From assembly GCA_964598485.1 (NCBI GenBank), contig CAZRCD010000001.1:434001-498000 (forward strand): a stretch of 64,000 nucleotides of DNA. Reading direction: 5' to 3'. A program made the translations under genes and the position numbers. The DNA is from SOJA01 sp964598485 (GTDB lineage: Archaea > Thermoproteota > Bathyarchaeia > Bathyarchaeales > Bathycorpusculaceae). This document shows, piece by piece, positions 17,405 to 26,511 of the stretch (position 1 is its first letter; the number at the start of each line of letters is the position of its first letter). Below the pieces are notes generated by a model, which saw only the letters and a program-made list of their open reading frames with translations, did not search any database and was not told the DNA's origin.

Positions 17405-18262
17405 GTGAAACCGTTGTTTAAGAGCGTCGGTTTGATCGCCCGATTCGACAAGAAAGAAGCCATAAAACTTGTGGAAGATTTAGCTAAATATCTAAGAACA
17501 AAAGGATTAGATGTATATGTAGAAGACACGTTAGCGAAGAAAATGGAAACAAACGAAAAAAGTGTGCCCCTAAAAGGAATGGAAACTGATTTTATGATCA
17601 CAATTGGTGGAGACGGAACAATTTTAAGAACATGCATCTCAATTCCAAAACCTGAACCGCCAATACTTGCAATAAACATGGGTGTCCGAGGTTTTCTGAC
17701 TGAGGTGGAGCCGAAACAAGCCTTTACTGCAGTAGACAAATGCTTGAAGGAAGAATTCACCCTTGAAAAATGCACGAAACTTTCAGTAACCGCAGATGAC
17801 ATAAAGCTCCCAGAAGCCTTGAATGAAGTACTAGTCACAGCTGATGAACCGGCAAAATTGCTTTATGCCCGAGTCATAAAGGATGGAAAAGCGATTTTGA
17901 ACTGTCAATCAGACGGGTTAATTATCGCTACACAAACCGGCTCCACTGGTTATTCACTTTCAGCTGGGGGACCCGTTTTAGACCCATGCGTAGATGCTTT
18001 TGTTCTGACACCCGTATGTGCTTTAAGCGTTTTTCGTTCAATTGTTTTCCCTGTAGACTCAAGCCTCACAATTGAGGTTCTTAGACCGAAAAGAACTCTT
18101 GTGGTGATTGATGGACAACACCGCAAAATTGTGAACTCTGAACTTACACGTCTGACCGTTAATCGTTCCAAACACGAAACTTCTTTCATAAGGTTTAGGG
18201 AAAACTTTTACCATCGTTTAAGAAGCAGACTCATCTTCAGAGGACTGGGAGGAGAAACCTAA
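17405..18262 (+). CDS. nadK: NAD kinase
   Basis: A 285-residue NAD kinase that phosphorylates NAD to NADP. The GGDGT motif is at residues 68-72 and the second conserved region TQTGSTGYSLSAGGPVLDP at about 178-196. The GTG at 17405 has no clear ribosome site; a TTG at 17414 has GGTGA five bases upstream and may be the real start, which would remove three residues. The stop TAA (18260-18262) overlaps the ACG proposed as the NOB1 start, so the two are coupled. Confidence 0.94.
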   Translation: MKPLFKSVGLIARFDKKEAIKLVEDLAKYLRTKGLDVYVEDTLAKKMETNEKSVPLKGMETDFMITIGGDGTILRTCISIPKPEPPILAINMGVRGFLTEVEPKQAFTAVDKCLKEEFTLEKCTKLSVTADDIKLPEALNEVLVTADEPAKLLYARVIKDGKAILNCQSDGLIIATQTGSTGYSLSAGGPVLDPCVDAFVLTPVCALSVFRSIVFPVDSSLTIEVLRPKRTLVVIDGQHRKIVNSELTRLTVNRSKHETSFIRFRENFYHRLRSRLIFRGLGGET

Positions 18263-18798
18263 CGAACAAGACAGCGAAAAAGATCATAGTTTTAGATACA
18301 TCAGCCTTTGTGGCTGGTTACGAACCATTTTCAATAAGCGAAGAACAATACACTGTTCCTGCAGTTAAAAAAGAAGTATTGGGAAATTCCATGATTCAGG
18401 TCAGATTTAAAACAGCAATAGAAAGCGGAAAGCTAAAAGTCAGAGCACCAAAAAAGATCTTTGCGAAAAAAGTAAAAACATCTGCAAAGCTTGTCGGAGA
18501 CGCGTTTTTCCTATCAGAAGCAGACCTGCAAGTCCTAGCATTGGCTCTGGAACTTAAGACAATGGGTCACTCCCCATTCATCGCAACGGATGACTACTCA
18601 ATACAAAATGTCGCAAACCAAATGGGCATAGAATTCACTTCATTAGCTACCTTCGGCATTCGCTTTCGTTTACAATGGATGAGATACTGTCCAGCATGCC
18701 ACAAAAGGTATCCAGCGGATTATAGATATAATAGATGCGAAATATGTGGCACAGAACTAAAAAGAAAACCGTTAAGAAAAAAGCTGCTTAAACGGTGA
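18262..18798 (+). CDS. nob1: NOB1-type PIN endoribonuclease with apparent ACG start
   Basis: A 178-residue homologue of NOB1, which cuts the 3' end of pre-16S rRNA. The PIN domain begins KIIVLDTSAFVAGYEPF, with the first catalytic Asp in LDTSAF, and continues to ATDDYSIQNVA near residue 112. A zinc ribbon follows, with CPAC near 144 and CEIC near 159. The domain start lies upstream of any ATG, GTG or TTG. A GGAGGAG at 18248-18254 points to the ACG at 18262 with seven bases between, in a TAACG overlap that mimics the common TAATG. Taking the first standard codon (GTG at 18310) would delete the catalytic strand. The downstream gene is GGTGA-coupled. Confidence 0.88.
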   Translation, partial: TNKTAKKIIVLDTSAFVAGYEPFSISEEQYTVPAVKKEVLGNSMIQVRFKTAIESGKLKVRAPKKIFAKKVKTSAKLVGDAFFLSEADLQVLALALELKTMGHSPFIATDDYSIQNVANQMGIEFTSLATFGIRFRLQWMRYCPACHKRYPADYRYNRCEICGTELKRKPLRKKLLKR

Positions 18799-18804
18799 CA
18801 AACC

Positions 18805-19380
18805 ATGAGTGCAGTTGAAAGAAAAGTGACGTATTTTAATGAAGCAGGCAAACAGAACACCGACGCTTTATTGAGTATTGTTAAAGAATACGTAGAAAAA
18901 GAAGGTATAAGGAACATAGTGGTTGCTTCAACGACCGGTGAAACAGGAGCAAAAGCATCCAAAATCTTCAAAGGATGCAACATCGTCATAGTTACACATT
19001 GCTTTGGTTTCCGCGAACCCGGAAAAATCGAGTTAAAAGATGAGTATAGAAGAGAAATTCTGGCGAACGGGGCAAAGATTTTCACAGGTGTCCACGCTTT
19101 GAGCAGCGTAGAACGGGCAATTCGTAAAGATTTTGGCACAATGCAACCATTAGAATTGATTGCTAATACGCTTAGGCTCGTGGGCGAAGGAACGAAAGTG
19201 TGTGTAGAAATTACTTTGATGGCAGCGGATGCTGGTTTAATTCCAGTTGACAAAGACGTTATTGCCGTCGCTGGTACGGGCAGGGGTGCAGACACAGCAC
19301 TTCGCATACAACCTGCAAACGCTGGAAGATTTTTCAACTTAAAGATAAGAGAAGTGATAGCGAAGCCAAGAAGCTTCTAA
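18805..19380 (+). CDS. Stand-alone pyruvate kinase C-terminal-domain-like protein
   Basis: A 191-residue protein resembling only the alpha/beta C-terminal domain of pyruvate kinase. It shows NIVVASTTGETGAKASKIF near residue 37 and ends with a VIAVAGTGRGADTALRIQPA segment. The catalytic TIM barrel is absent, so it cannot be a pyruvate kinase. The family is common in archaea and its function is unknown. A GGTGA that contains the NOB1 stop sits six bases before the ATG, which indicates coupled translation. Confidence 0.85.
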   Translation: MSAVERKVTYFNEAGKQNTDALLSIVKEYVEKEGIRNIVVASTTGETGAKASKIFKGCNIVIVTHCFGFREPGKIELKDEYRREILANGAKIFTGVHALSSVERAIRKDFGTMQPLELIANTLRLVGEGTKVCVEITLMAADAGLIPVDKDVIAVAGTGRGADTALRIQPANAGRFFNLKIREVIAKPRSF

Positions 19381-19530
19381 AATTCCCATACCTTTATTTT
19401 TGACGGTGAATTCCAGCGGAACACTGGGACGTTTGACCCTCGAATAGACTATCTTCACTCATGAGTATGTTTTATTCGCCTTCTAGCTCTATACAAGAGA
19501 CTTATCCAAAACAGCTAAGGAGCAAACAGA

Positions 19531-20805
19531 TTGGAGTTCATGGAAAAACTGAAGCAAGAATTCTCTTTCTTTAAGGGAAACTATCTAATACTGCTTATAA
19601 GCTGGATTCTAATGGACTTTGCCGGAGAACTACCCGGAACATACTATTCAGATTACGTTATTGAACTCGGCGGAAGTGCCACAATCCTAGGATTAATCAC
19701 TTTCGTTTCAATGCTGGCTCTGGCGTCTGTCCAGTTTCCAGGAGGATATTTAGCGGATAGATATGGAAGACGATGGCTTGTTTCAACCCTAACATTCGGC
19801 GTAGCCCTCTCATACATCTTCTATGCAGTTGCTCCAAGCTGGCACCTCATCTTAATTGGAGCCACAATACAGAGTCTATGCTTGCTTTATCAACCAGCAT
19901 TGATGGCTATGATGGCGGATTCACTGCCGCCTAAAAAGCGGGGAATGGGATTCTCTATCTTAAATTTGATAATGAGTGTTGCCACAACCCCGGCTCCAGT
20001 AGTAGCTCTTCTGTTGGTGTCTACTTATGGGTCTGTAATGGGTATGAGAATAGCCTATGTTATTGTTACCATTTTCTTTCTTGCAGCGGCAACCGTGCGA
20101 ATGAAGCTGAAAGAAAGTATGAAGAAAGCAGAGAAATTGAACTTGAAGGAGGCGTTACAGTCTTTTCCTAAAGCTCTGAAGGAGGGAATTAACGTTTGGA
20201 AAGTGGTGCCACGCTCGACATTATTCCTATTCTTTTCTACACTTATTGCACGATTCTCGTTCTCCATGACGGGAGCGCTTTTCCTAGTTTACGCTTTTTA
20301 TGTACTTCAAATTGGAGGAGGCATAGAATACGGAGCTCTACAGCTTGCCCGTCAGAGATGGGGATATATCATGATTGTCTTGTTCATATGTATGATAATC
20401 TTGTCTCTTCCCGTTGGGAAGTTGATTGATAAGGTTGGTAGAAAGATTCCCTTAATTATATCCAGTCTGTTAATGATCCCAACCATCTTTCTTTTTGTTT
20501 ATGGGAATTATTCAACCCTCTTTATAGTAATGCCTCTTTTCGGGTTTACACAGCTTCTTGGCTTTTCAGCCTATCAGACATTCTTCGCTGATCTCGTTCC
20601 ACAAGCACAGCGTGGCAAAGTTACGGGTTCGATGAACTTTTTCGCTTACATATTTATGGCTATTGGTGGAATAATAGGTGGAATGTTATATGATAACGTG
20701 TCTCGACAGCTTCCGTTCCTTCTCATGCCAATTCTCATTGTTCCATCCATTTTTCTAATAGTTTTTTACGTGCATGAACCTAAACCAGAGGAAAGAGAAG
20801 CCTAA
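19531..20805 (+). CDS. MFS transporter
   Basis: A 424-residue major facilitator with about twelve membrane helices. The loop 2-3 signature reads GYLADRYGRRWLVS near residue 70, and the matching second-half loop is GKLIDKVGRKIPL near 297. The central cytoplasmic loop covers about 190-215. Substrate is unknown; drug or sugar export are typical for this subgroup. The TTG at 19531 follows AAGGAG; an ATG three codons on is possible. It stands alone, 45 bases before the methyltransferase gene. Confidence 0.9.
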   Translation: MEFMEKLKQEFSFFKGNYLILLISWILMDFAGELPGTYYSDYVIELGGSATILGLITFVSMLALASVQFPGGYLADRYGRRWLVSTLTFGVALSYIFYAVAPSWHLILIGATIQSLCLLYQPALMAMMADSLPPKKRGMGFSILNLIMSVATTPAPVVALLLVSTYGSVMGMRIAYVIVTIFFLAAATVRMKLKESMKKAEKLNLKEALQSFPKALKEGINVWKVVPRSTLFLFFSTLIARFSFSMTGALFLVYAFYVLQIGGGIEYGALQLARQRWGYIMIVLFICMIILSLPVGKLIDKVGRKIPLIISSLLMIPTIFLFVYGNYSTLFIVMPLFGFTQLLGFSAYQTFFADLVPQAQRGKVTGSMNFFAYIFMAIGGIIGGMLYDNVSRQLPFLLMPILIVPSIFLIVFYVHEPKPEEREA

Positions 20806-20853
20806 TTTTTCCGTTTTGGCAACTCATATATCTCAGCCCAGCAAAAGGGGTTG

Positions 20854-21705
20854 ATGTGTGAACAAATGGAAATTGATGACAAACGAATTGGAGAAATGGT
20901 TAAGGAATGGTTTACGAAAACAGCTTGTGGTGAATGGCGACGTTTACAACGAAACCCGTATCACCAAATCGAGTTTATCGTTACTATGCATTTTCTTGAA
21001 GAGTATTTGCCGAAACATGGTTTGGTTCTGGATGCTGGTGGAGGACCAGGCAGATACACAATTGAAATGGCAAAAAGAGGCTATAATGTCGTCTTGTTAG
21101 ACCTTGTCCCAGAAATGCTAAAACTCGCAAAAAATAAAATAAGGCGCGCTGGTGTTTTGAGAAAAGTCAAGCAGTTTGTGCAAGGCTCTGTGGAAGACTT
21201 ATCCATGTTTCCGAACGAAAGATTTGACGCTGTGTTGTGTTTAGGAGGCCCTCTATGTCATTTGTTAAACGCTAAACAAAGGAAAAAAGCTGCAAGGGAA
21301 CTTGTACGCGTTGCGAAAAAAGAAGCACCGATTTTTGTCTCTGTCATTAGTCGCATTGGTCTGCTAAAGAGCATACTAGTCGCGTTCCCACATGAAATGC
21401 AATATGCAAAACATCATTGGGAGGTTGGCGACTACGTTCCAGGCCTGCAAGGAGAAGGGTTCACCGCGGCACACTGGTTCCTGCCAGAAGAATTATGCAA
21501 TCTCTTTGAAAAACAGGATGTGAAGATATTGGAGATGGCGGGTTTGGAAGGGCTTTCTTCCCATCATAGAAAGGAGACGAATAGACTTTACAAGGACCAG
21601 GAAAAGTGGAAAATGTGGGTTGAAATTCTGCTTAAGACTTGCACACATCCATCAGTTGTCGGCAGTTCTGAACATTTTCTATTAGTGTGTAGAAAGGCAG
21701 GCTAG
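20854..21705 (+). CDS. Class I SAM-dependent methyltransferase
   Basis: A 283-residue Rossmann-fold methyltransferase. Motif I is VLDAGGGPGRYTIEMAKRG near residue 56, the SAM ribose acid follows in VVLLDLVPEML near 80, and the post-motif FDAVLCLGGPLCHLL near 127 replaces the NPPY type. Substrate is unknown, probably a small molecule (ubiE/arsM-like shape). I take the ATG at 20854; a TTG one codon earlier abuts AGGGG. It overlaps the convergent GNAT gene by four bases. Confidence 0.86.
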   Translation: MCEQMEIDDKRIGEMVKEWFTKTACGEWRRLQRNPYHQIEFIVTMHFLEEYLPKHGLVLDAGGGPGRYTIEMAKRGYNVVLLDLVPEMLKLAKNKIRRAGVLRKVKQFVQGSVEDLSMFPNERFDAVLCLGGPLCHLLNAKQRKKAARELVRVAKKEAPIFVSVISRIGLLKSILVAFPHEMQYAKHHWEVGDYVPGLQGEGFTAAHWFLPEELCNLFEKQDVKILEMAGLEGLSSHHRKETNRLYKDQEKWKMWVEILLKTCTHPSVVGSSEHFLLVCRKAG

Positions 21706-22130
21706 ATTTCGTCGCTGTCTCTTTTGCTCAAATATGTTATGTCATGATGCTCAACATAGCCGCATTCCTTAAACAGCTTTTTTGATATAGCATTGTAATC
21801 TTCAATCAAGGCGCAGAAAATTCTAATGCCGTGCTTTCTGAGTGTTCTTTCGGATTCAGCAATCAAAGCCTTAGCGATTCCGCGATGCCTATGATCTGGG
21901 TCTACAGCTAAGCGGTTTATCCAGCCTTTTCGTACGTCACACGTTATGATAACTGTGCCGACAAGACTGTTGTCTTCGAAGGCTCCTAGGAAGAAGTCAG
22001 GGTTTGCCTTCATTTCTACTGCTATTGCTTTTCTGCTGTCTCTTCCCTTTGGTTTGAAGGGTAATTTCGCAGTAAGCCAGAGCCTAACCATTTCTTTGTA
22101 GTCGTTTATTGTTAGTCTTCGAATTTCCAT
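21702..22130 (-). CDS. GNAT acetyltransferase
   Basis: A 142-residue single-domain GNAT enzyme. The acetyl-CoA-binding motif is VDPDHRHRGIAKALIAESE near residue 76, and the following AISKKLFKECGYVEHHDITY is motif B. RimI-like size, but the substrate cannot be named. It lies 18 bases downstream of the class III aminotransferase on the same strand, so the two may be co-transcribed. Confidence 0.87.
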   Translation of the reverse strand: MEIRRLTINDYKEMVRLWLTAKLPFKPKGRDSRKAIAVEMKANPDFFLGAFEDNSLVGTVIITCDVRKGWINRLAVDPDHRHRGIAKALIAESERTLRKHGIRIFCALIEDYNAISKKLFKECGYVEHHDITYLSKRDSDEI

Positions 22131-22148
22131 GTAAACACGCTGTTGAGC

Positions 22149-23486
22149 TTAACTTTCCCTTTCAACCTCTTTTACGACGTCTCCAAGTATTTCTAATGCT
22201 GAATCAACGAGTTCTTTGGTAATGTTAAGTGGTGGGGCAATTCTGATTGTTGAGGACCCGCATGTGATGACAGCGACTCCGCGCTTCCACGAGCGTTTCA
22301 TGATTTCCGCCGCCTTCTTAGGTGCTGGCTTCTTAGTCTCTTTGTTTTCCACGATTTCCATACCTATCATCAAGCCTTTGCCTCTCACATCACCTACAAT
22401 TTCGCTTTGCTCCTTCAATTCTTCAAGTCGCTTCATAATGTAAGCACCTTGCACGGTTGCGTTTTCCAGAAGCCTTTCTTCTCTTATGACATCGATAACC
22501 GCGGCTGCCGCAACGCATGAAAGAGGGTTGCCGCCGAAAGTGCTTGCATGAGAGCCGCCAACCCAATCCATAACCTTTGATTTGGCAATAGTTGCGCCTA
22601 ATGGTAGCCCAGAGGCTAATGCTTTGGCACTGCACAAAATGTCAGGCTCAACACCCCAGTGTTCAATCGCAAACCATTTTCCAGTCCTGCCCATGCCAGC
22701 TTGCACCTCATCGTCTATAAGCAGTATACCGTACTTGTCAGCAAGCTTCTTTAGCCGCTGGAAGTATTCAGGTGGAGGAACAACGTATCCGCCTTCGCCC
22801 TGAATTGGCTCAAAGAGTATTGCTGCAACTTCCTCGGGAGGTACGTATTTCTGTAAAATAAATTCGTCGATGAAGTCTATGCACCAGTAGTGGCAGTCAG
22901 GATAGGTTAGCTTGAAGGGACAACGGTAACAGTAGGGATACGGCACATGGGTAACACCTGGCATCAGAGGGAAGAAGTATCGCTTTTGAGTTGGCTTGCT
23001 TGCAGTGAAGGATAAGGCTCCGATTGTGCGCCCATGAAAGGCGCTTATGAAGCTGATAAATCGTTGTTTGCGTGTGTGCCACTTTGCAAGCTTGACGGCT
23101 GCTTCAACCGACTCGGCACCACTGTTGCCAAAATAAACTTTTTTGTCAAAGCTTCCAGGAGCAATCTGAACAAGTTTTTCCGCAAGGTTGACAACTTCAG
23201 CATAGAAAAAGTCGGTGTTTGAATAGTGCAAGAAACGGTCGCATTGATTCTTTATGGCTGCAACCACTTTGGGATGATTGGTACCGACATTTAGGCACAC
23301 TAGACCCGAGTTGAAGTCTATGTATTCGTTTCCGTCCACATCCCTCACTATACAGCCCCTTCCCGATTCGACAACAAGCGGATAAAACCGCACATAAGAC
23401 GGTGAAATCACATTCTCATCTTTTTTCACAAGTTCTCTGGCTTTAGGGCCTGGTGGAGTAACAATTATTTTGGGATAAGCACTCAT
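22149..23486 (-). CDS. Class III PLP aminotransferase (ornithine/GABA type)
   Basis: A 445-residue PLP enzyme of the acetylornithine/GABA aminotransferase family. Key marks are GNSGAESVEAAVKLAKW near residue 128, AFHGRTIGALSFT near 155, the cofactor Asp in LLIDDEVQAGMGRTG near 243, and the Schiff-base Lys in SAKALASGLPLGA near 280. Archaeal relatives include broad-specificity ornithine aminotransferases and amino-acid racemases, so the exact reaction is open. A CYRCPFKLTYPDCHYWC insert near 186 carries several cysteines and is notable. No lysine or arginine biosynthesis genes are adjacent. Confidence 0.9.
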   Translation of the reverse strand: MSAYPKIIVTPPGPKARELVKKDENVISPSYVRFYPLVVESGRGCIVRDVDGNEYIDFNSGLVCLNVGTNHPKVVAAIKNQCDRFLHYSNTDFFYAEVVNLAEKLVQIAPGSFDKKVYFGNSGAESVEAAVKLAKWHTRKQRFISFISAFHGRTIGALSFTASKPTQKRYFFPLMPGVTHVPYPYCYRCPFKLTYPDCHYWCIDFIDEFILQKYVPPEEVAAILFEPIQGEGGYVVPPPEYFQRLKKLADKYGILLIDDEVQAGMGRTGKWFAIEHWGVEPDILCSAKALASGLPLGATIAKSKVMDWVGGSHASTFGGNPLSCVAAAAVIDVIREERLLENATVQGAYIMKRLEELKEQSEIVGDVRGKGLMIGMEIVENKETKKPAPKKAAEIMKRSWKRGVAVITCGSSTIRIAPPLNITKELVDSALEILGDVVKEVERES

Positions 23487-23638
23487 TTCGCTACACCTTT
23501 GGAGACTAACGATTACAAAAGACAGTTTTATATAACTATCCCTACTGCTCTTCAGAAAGCAACGTAAGAAAACGTCTATGATGTGAATAGCATACTCTCG
23601 CTGTTGGCTTCAAACGGTGCCCAGAGAATCAACGAAGC

Positions 23639-24000
23639 TTATGGTTTGGTCACTTTCAACTCAATCGTTGAAACATTTCTTGTCTGGCCCTCTCTCCCTG
23701 TGACCTGCTCTGTCCCTATGGCGATGCTTTGTAGTTTTAGGTCTTTTAGGAAGACACGTCTTAACAATTCAACTGAGTCAACGGCTCTGCTGATCGCCCG
23801 TCCCCTAGCCTTCAAGACAACTTTTTGCCGCCGGAGTTAAACAAGGTCAAGCAAGCCATCACGTAGTTCATCACTGGTTTTCCACCTACAAACACTGTGT
23901 TTTCACTGAATTGTCGAGTCTGTAGTGCTTCCGCCTTTTTTTCCTCTTTAACAGCTTTTTCTGCTGGTTTCTTTTCCGTCGTTTTTTCTTCTTCTGTCAT
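23639..24000 (-). CDS. alba: Alba DNA/RNA-binding protein, requires -1 frameshift
   Basis: Alba coats archaeal DNA and also binds RNA. The first frame starts at an ATG at 24000, has a Lys/Glu-rich tail of about 30 residues, then the Alba core NTVFVGGKPVMNYVMACLTL and stops at 23812 just after GGKK. The rest of the domain continues in the -1 frame: VVLKARGRAISRAVDSVELL through RNVSTIELKVTKP, ending with TAA at 23639-23641. Joining at the AAA AAG codons (23821-23826) gives the family consensus GGKKVVLKARGRAI and a 120-residue protein. One missing A in the A-run, or a -1 slip at C-AAA-AAG, explains it. Everything else looks intact, so the gene is probably functional in the organism. Confidence 0.88.
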
Positions 24001-24124
24001 GTTCTATCTCCTTCTTCGTTCATTCATATACACAGCTGTGCGAAGCAGACTGTACCATCATGCTGAACCTTTTTATGTTTTTCCATGTCGCACACAATCA
24101 AAACATTGACAGAAGCGCCTAAGC

Positions 24125-24673
24125 CTACAAGCTTCCAATTTCTATTCCTTTTTCAAAGGCAACCCTATTTATTTCAAACAGCTGCTTTTTCTTCTCACCT
24201 AAAACTTTTTGGAGTGCTCCCAAAATGTTTCCTTTTGTTACAACTTTTGTGCGAGCAATATAGGCACCTAACAATACCATATTAGCGGCTCTATCGCTGC
24301 CGATTTCGAAAGCTATTTTGTTTGCCGGAGCCTCAACCACGGTTATGTCATTTCTCTTAGTTCCACGAGTAATCAGAGAGGAATTTATTATCAACAACCC
24401 GCCTGTTTTCAGTCGAGGTTCAAAAGCATCCAACGACGGATTATTCATCACAATCAGGGCATGAGGAGAAGTTATGACAGGTGACCCAATCACTTCGTCG
24501 GATACGACAACAGTGCAGTTCGCAGTGCCCCCACGCATCTCAGGACCATACGAAGGAATCCATGTTACGTTTCTCCCTTCTTTCATCGCAGCATAAGCCA
24601 GCAATCTTCCAATAAATAGAACACCTTGTCCGCCGAAACCAGCCATTATAACGTTTTCATAAAGCGACTTCAT
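24125..24673 (-). CDS. 2-oxoacid:ferredoxin oxidoreductase, gamma subunit
   Basis: A 182-residue gamma subunit of a four-subunit 2-oxoacid:ferredoxin oxidoreductase. The signature NVIMAGFGGQGVLFIGRLLA is near the N-terminus, followed by SYGPEMRGGTANCTVVVS near 40. These enzymes oxidise 2-oxoacids to acyl-CoA and reduce ferredoxin. I take the ATG at 24673; upstream GTG codons up to 24697 would overlap the beta gene. It is the last gene of the delta-alpha-beta-gamma run. Confidence 0.9.
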   Translation of the reverse strand: MKSLYENVIMAGFGGQGVLFIGRLLAYAAMKEGRNVTWIPSYGPEMRGGTANCTVVVSDEVIGSPVITSPHALIVMNNPSLDAFEPRLKTGGLLIINSSLITRGTKRNDITVVEAPANKIAFEIGSDRAANMVLLGAYIARTKVVTKGNILGALQKVLGEKKKQLFEINRVAFEKGIEIGSL

Positions 24674-24683
24674 TTTTTTCACT

Positions 24684-25433
24684 TCAACCTTTTTCACTTT
24701 TAGGAACTTTGAACTCGCCTAGAGGGAAGGTTGGAATCATTTTTGCTTCAACCCATTTCGTTGCTTCTGCAGGCGGCATTCCCCAGCCCGTTGGACACGG
24801 CGACAGAAACTCTACCAAAGAAAAACCTAATCCATTTATCTGAAATTCGAAAGCCTTTTTTAACGCTCTTTTAGCCGCTATAATCGCTCTCGGATTGTGC
24901 ACAGCCACACGCGCAATATAGGTTGCGCCTTCTAAAGTAGCAAGCATTTCCGCTATTCTAATTGGATACCCTTCTCTTTTAGGAGAGCGTCCAAAAGGAG
25001 AAGTTGTTGTCCTTTGACCCAAGATTGTTGTGGGCGCCATTTGTCCACCAGTCATTCCGTAAACTGCATTATTCAAAAAAAGCACAGTGATATTTTCTCC
25101 CCGATTTGCTGCATGAATGATCTCAGCCGTTCCGATAGATGCTAGGTCGCCATCTCCTTGATAAGTAAAAAGTATCAGATCTGGATGCACTCGTTTGCAG
25201 CCCGTTGCAATGGCAGGCGCTCTTCCATGAGCAGCTTCGTACATGTCACAGTTGATGTAGTTGTATATTAATACGGCACAGCCTACCGGAGCCACTCCAA
25301 CAACTCTTTCTCTTATTCCAAACTCGTCAATAACTTCAGCGAGTAAACGATGAACGATTCCGTGTCCGCATCCTGGACAATAATGGGTTGGAACAGGAAA
25401 CATCGATTTTGGTCTTTCAAAGACAACTTTCAT
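24684..25433 (-). CDS. vorA: 2-oxoacid:ferredoxin oxidoreductase, beta (TPP) subunit
   Basis: A 249-residue thiamine-diphosphate-binding subunit. It has YCPGCGHGIVHR near residue 18 and the TPP/Mg site FTYQGDGDLASIGTAEIIHAA near 89, followed by NNAVYGMTGGQMAPTT. The start ATG overlaps the alpha stop by one base (TGATG). Only CPGC at the N-terminus and scattered cysteines are seen; the clusters are carried by the small ferredoxin subunit. By resemblance the complex is closest to 2-oxoisovalerate (VOR) or 2-oxoglutarate (KOR) types, not to pyruvate oxidoreductase. Confidence 0.9.
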   Translation of the reverse strand: MKVVFERPKSMFPVPTHYCPGCGHGIVHRLLAEVIDEFGIRERVVGVAPVGCAVLIYNYINCDMYEAAHGRAPAIATGCKRVHPDLILFTYQGDGDLASIGTAEIIHAANRGENITVLFLNNAVYGMTGGQMAPTTILGQRTTTSPFGRSPKREGYPIRIAEMLATLEGATYIARVAVHNPRAIIAAKRALKKAFEFQINGLGFSLVEFLSPCPTGWGMPPAEATKWVEAKMIPTFPLGEFKVPKSEKG

Positions 25434-26497
25434 CAGTATACTTGGCTCCTTTTGATTTTCTCTATCTCTCTAACTATTTCATCGTATGTTGGAACCATTC
25501 CACCAACTCTTCCATAAAAGTGAACCTTTGCTCTCCCACAAACGCCCAGTTTAACGTCTTCAATCATTTGCCCCAAACTCATTTCCACAACTAAAATGTT
25601 ATCTACCTTCTCAGAGATTTTTGCAAAAGTTTCGTACGGAAACGGGAAAACCGTGATAGGTCTCACCATTCCTACTTTGATTCCTTTTTCACGCAAGATT
25701 TTAATGGCTGTCTTAGCGATTCTTGCCACGGTTCCATAAGCAGCAATAATTATTTCAGCGTTATCCGTCAAATACGTTTCAACACGAACATCGTTTTTAG
25801 CCATCTCAAGATACTTCCTGTGAAGCTTCAAATTGTGTTGCTCCAATTCTTCAGGGTCAAGATAAAGTGATTTGATCAGGTTTCGAGGTCTTTTTTTCGC
25901 GCCGGTAACAGTCCATTCTTTAGTGGGAAGCTCTTTTGGAGGTCTTTCCTTGAATTCTACGGGTTCCATCATCTGTCCAATGTAACCATCGGCTAAAACA
26001 ATCACCGGGTTACGGTATTTATCTGCTAAATCGAAAGCATCCATCACCAAGTTGACAGTTTCCTGAACTGTTGAAGGTGTAAGTACAAGCAGATGATAAT
26101 CCCCGTGACCTCCGCCTTTCGTTGCTTGGAAATAGTCGGATTGAGAAGGCAAAATTCCGCCTAATCCTGGACCACCTCGCATGACATTCACAATGACGCA
26201 TGGAAGCTCTGCAGCGGAAATATAAGAGATTCCTTCCTGTTTAAGGCTGATTCCGGGACCTGAAGAAGAAGTCAGAACTCTTGCTCCAGCTCCAGCGGCT
26301 CCAAAAACCATGTAAATGGCGGCTATTTCGCTCTCTGCCTGAACAAAGCATCCTCCAACTTGAGGAAGTCTATAAGAAAGATATTCTGGAATCTTGTTTT
26401 GAGGCGTTATGGGATAGCCAAAGAAGAATCTACATCCGGCCCGGATTGCTGCTTCGCCGATAGCTTCGTTTCCCGTGATCAGAGCTTTTTCACCCAT
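25433..26497 (-). CDS. vorB: 2-oxoacid:ferredoxin oxidoreductase, alpha subunit (VorB-like)
   Basis: A 354-residue alpha subunit that forms the substrate pocket with the beta subunit. It has GNEAIGEAAIRAGCRFFFGY at the N-terminus, VLTSSSGPGISLKQEGISY near 70, and ELPCVIVNVMRGGPGLGG near 95, a pattern I associate with VorB (branched-chain 2-oxoacids) more than with KorA. I use the ATG at 26497, ten bases after AGGA; a TTG three codons earlier is possible. In an archaeon this complex can run either in amino-acid oxidation or in reductive 2-oxoacid synthesis. Confidence 0.9.
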   Translation of the reverse strand: MGEKALITGNEAIGEAAIRAGCRFFFGYPITPQNKIPEYLSYRLPQVGGCFVQAESEIAAIYMVFGAAGAGARVLTSSSGPGISLKQEGISYISAAELPCVIVNVMRGGPGLGGILPSQSDYFQATKGGGHGDYHLLVLTPSTVQETVNLVMDAFDLADKYRNPVIVLADGYIGQMMEPVEFKERPPKELPTKEWTVTGAKKRPRNLIKSLYLDPEELEQHNLKLHRKYLEMAKNDVRVETYLTDNAEIIIAAYGTVARIAKTAIKILREKGIKVGMVRPITVFPFPYETFAKISEKVDNILVVEMSLGQMIEDVKLGVCGRAKVHFYGRVGGMVPTYDEIVREIEKIKRSQVY

Positions 26498-26511
26498 TTT
26501 TCTCAAATCCT

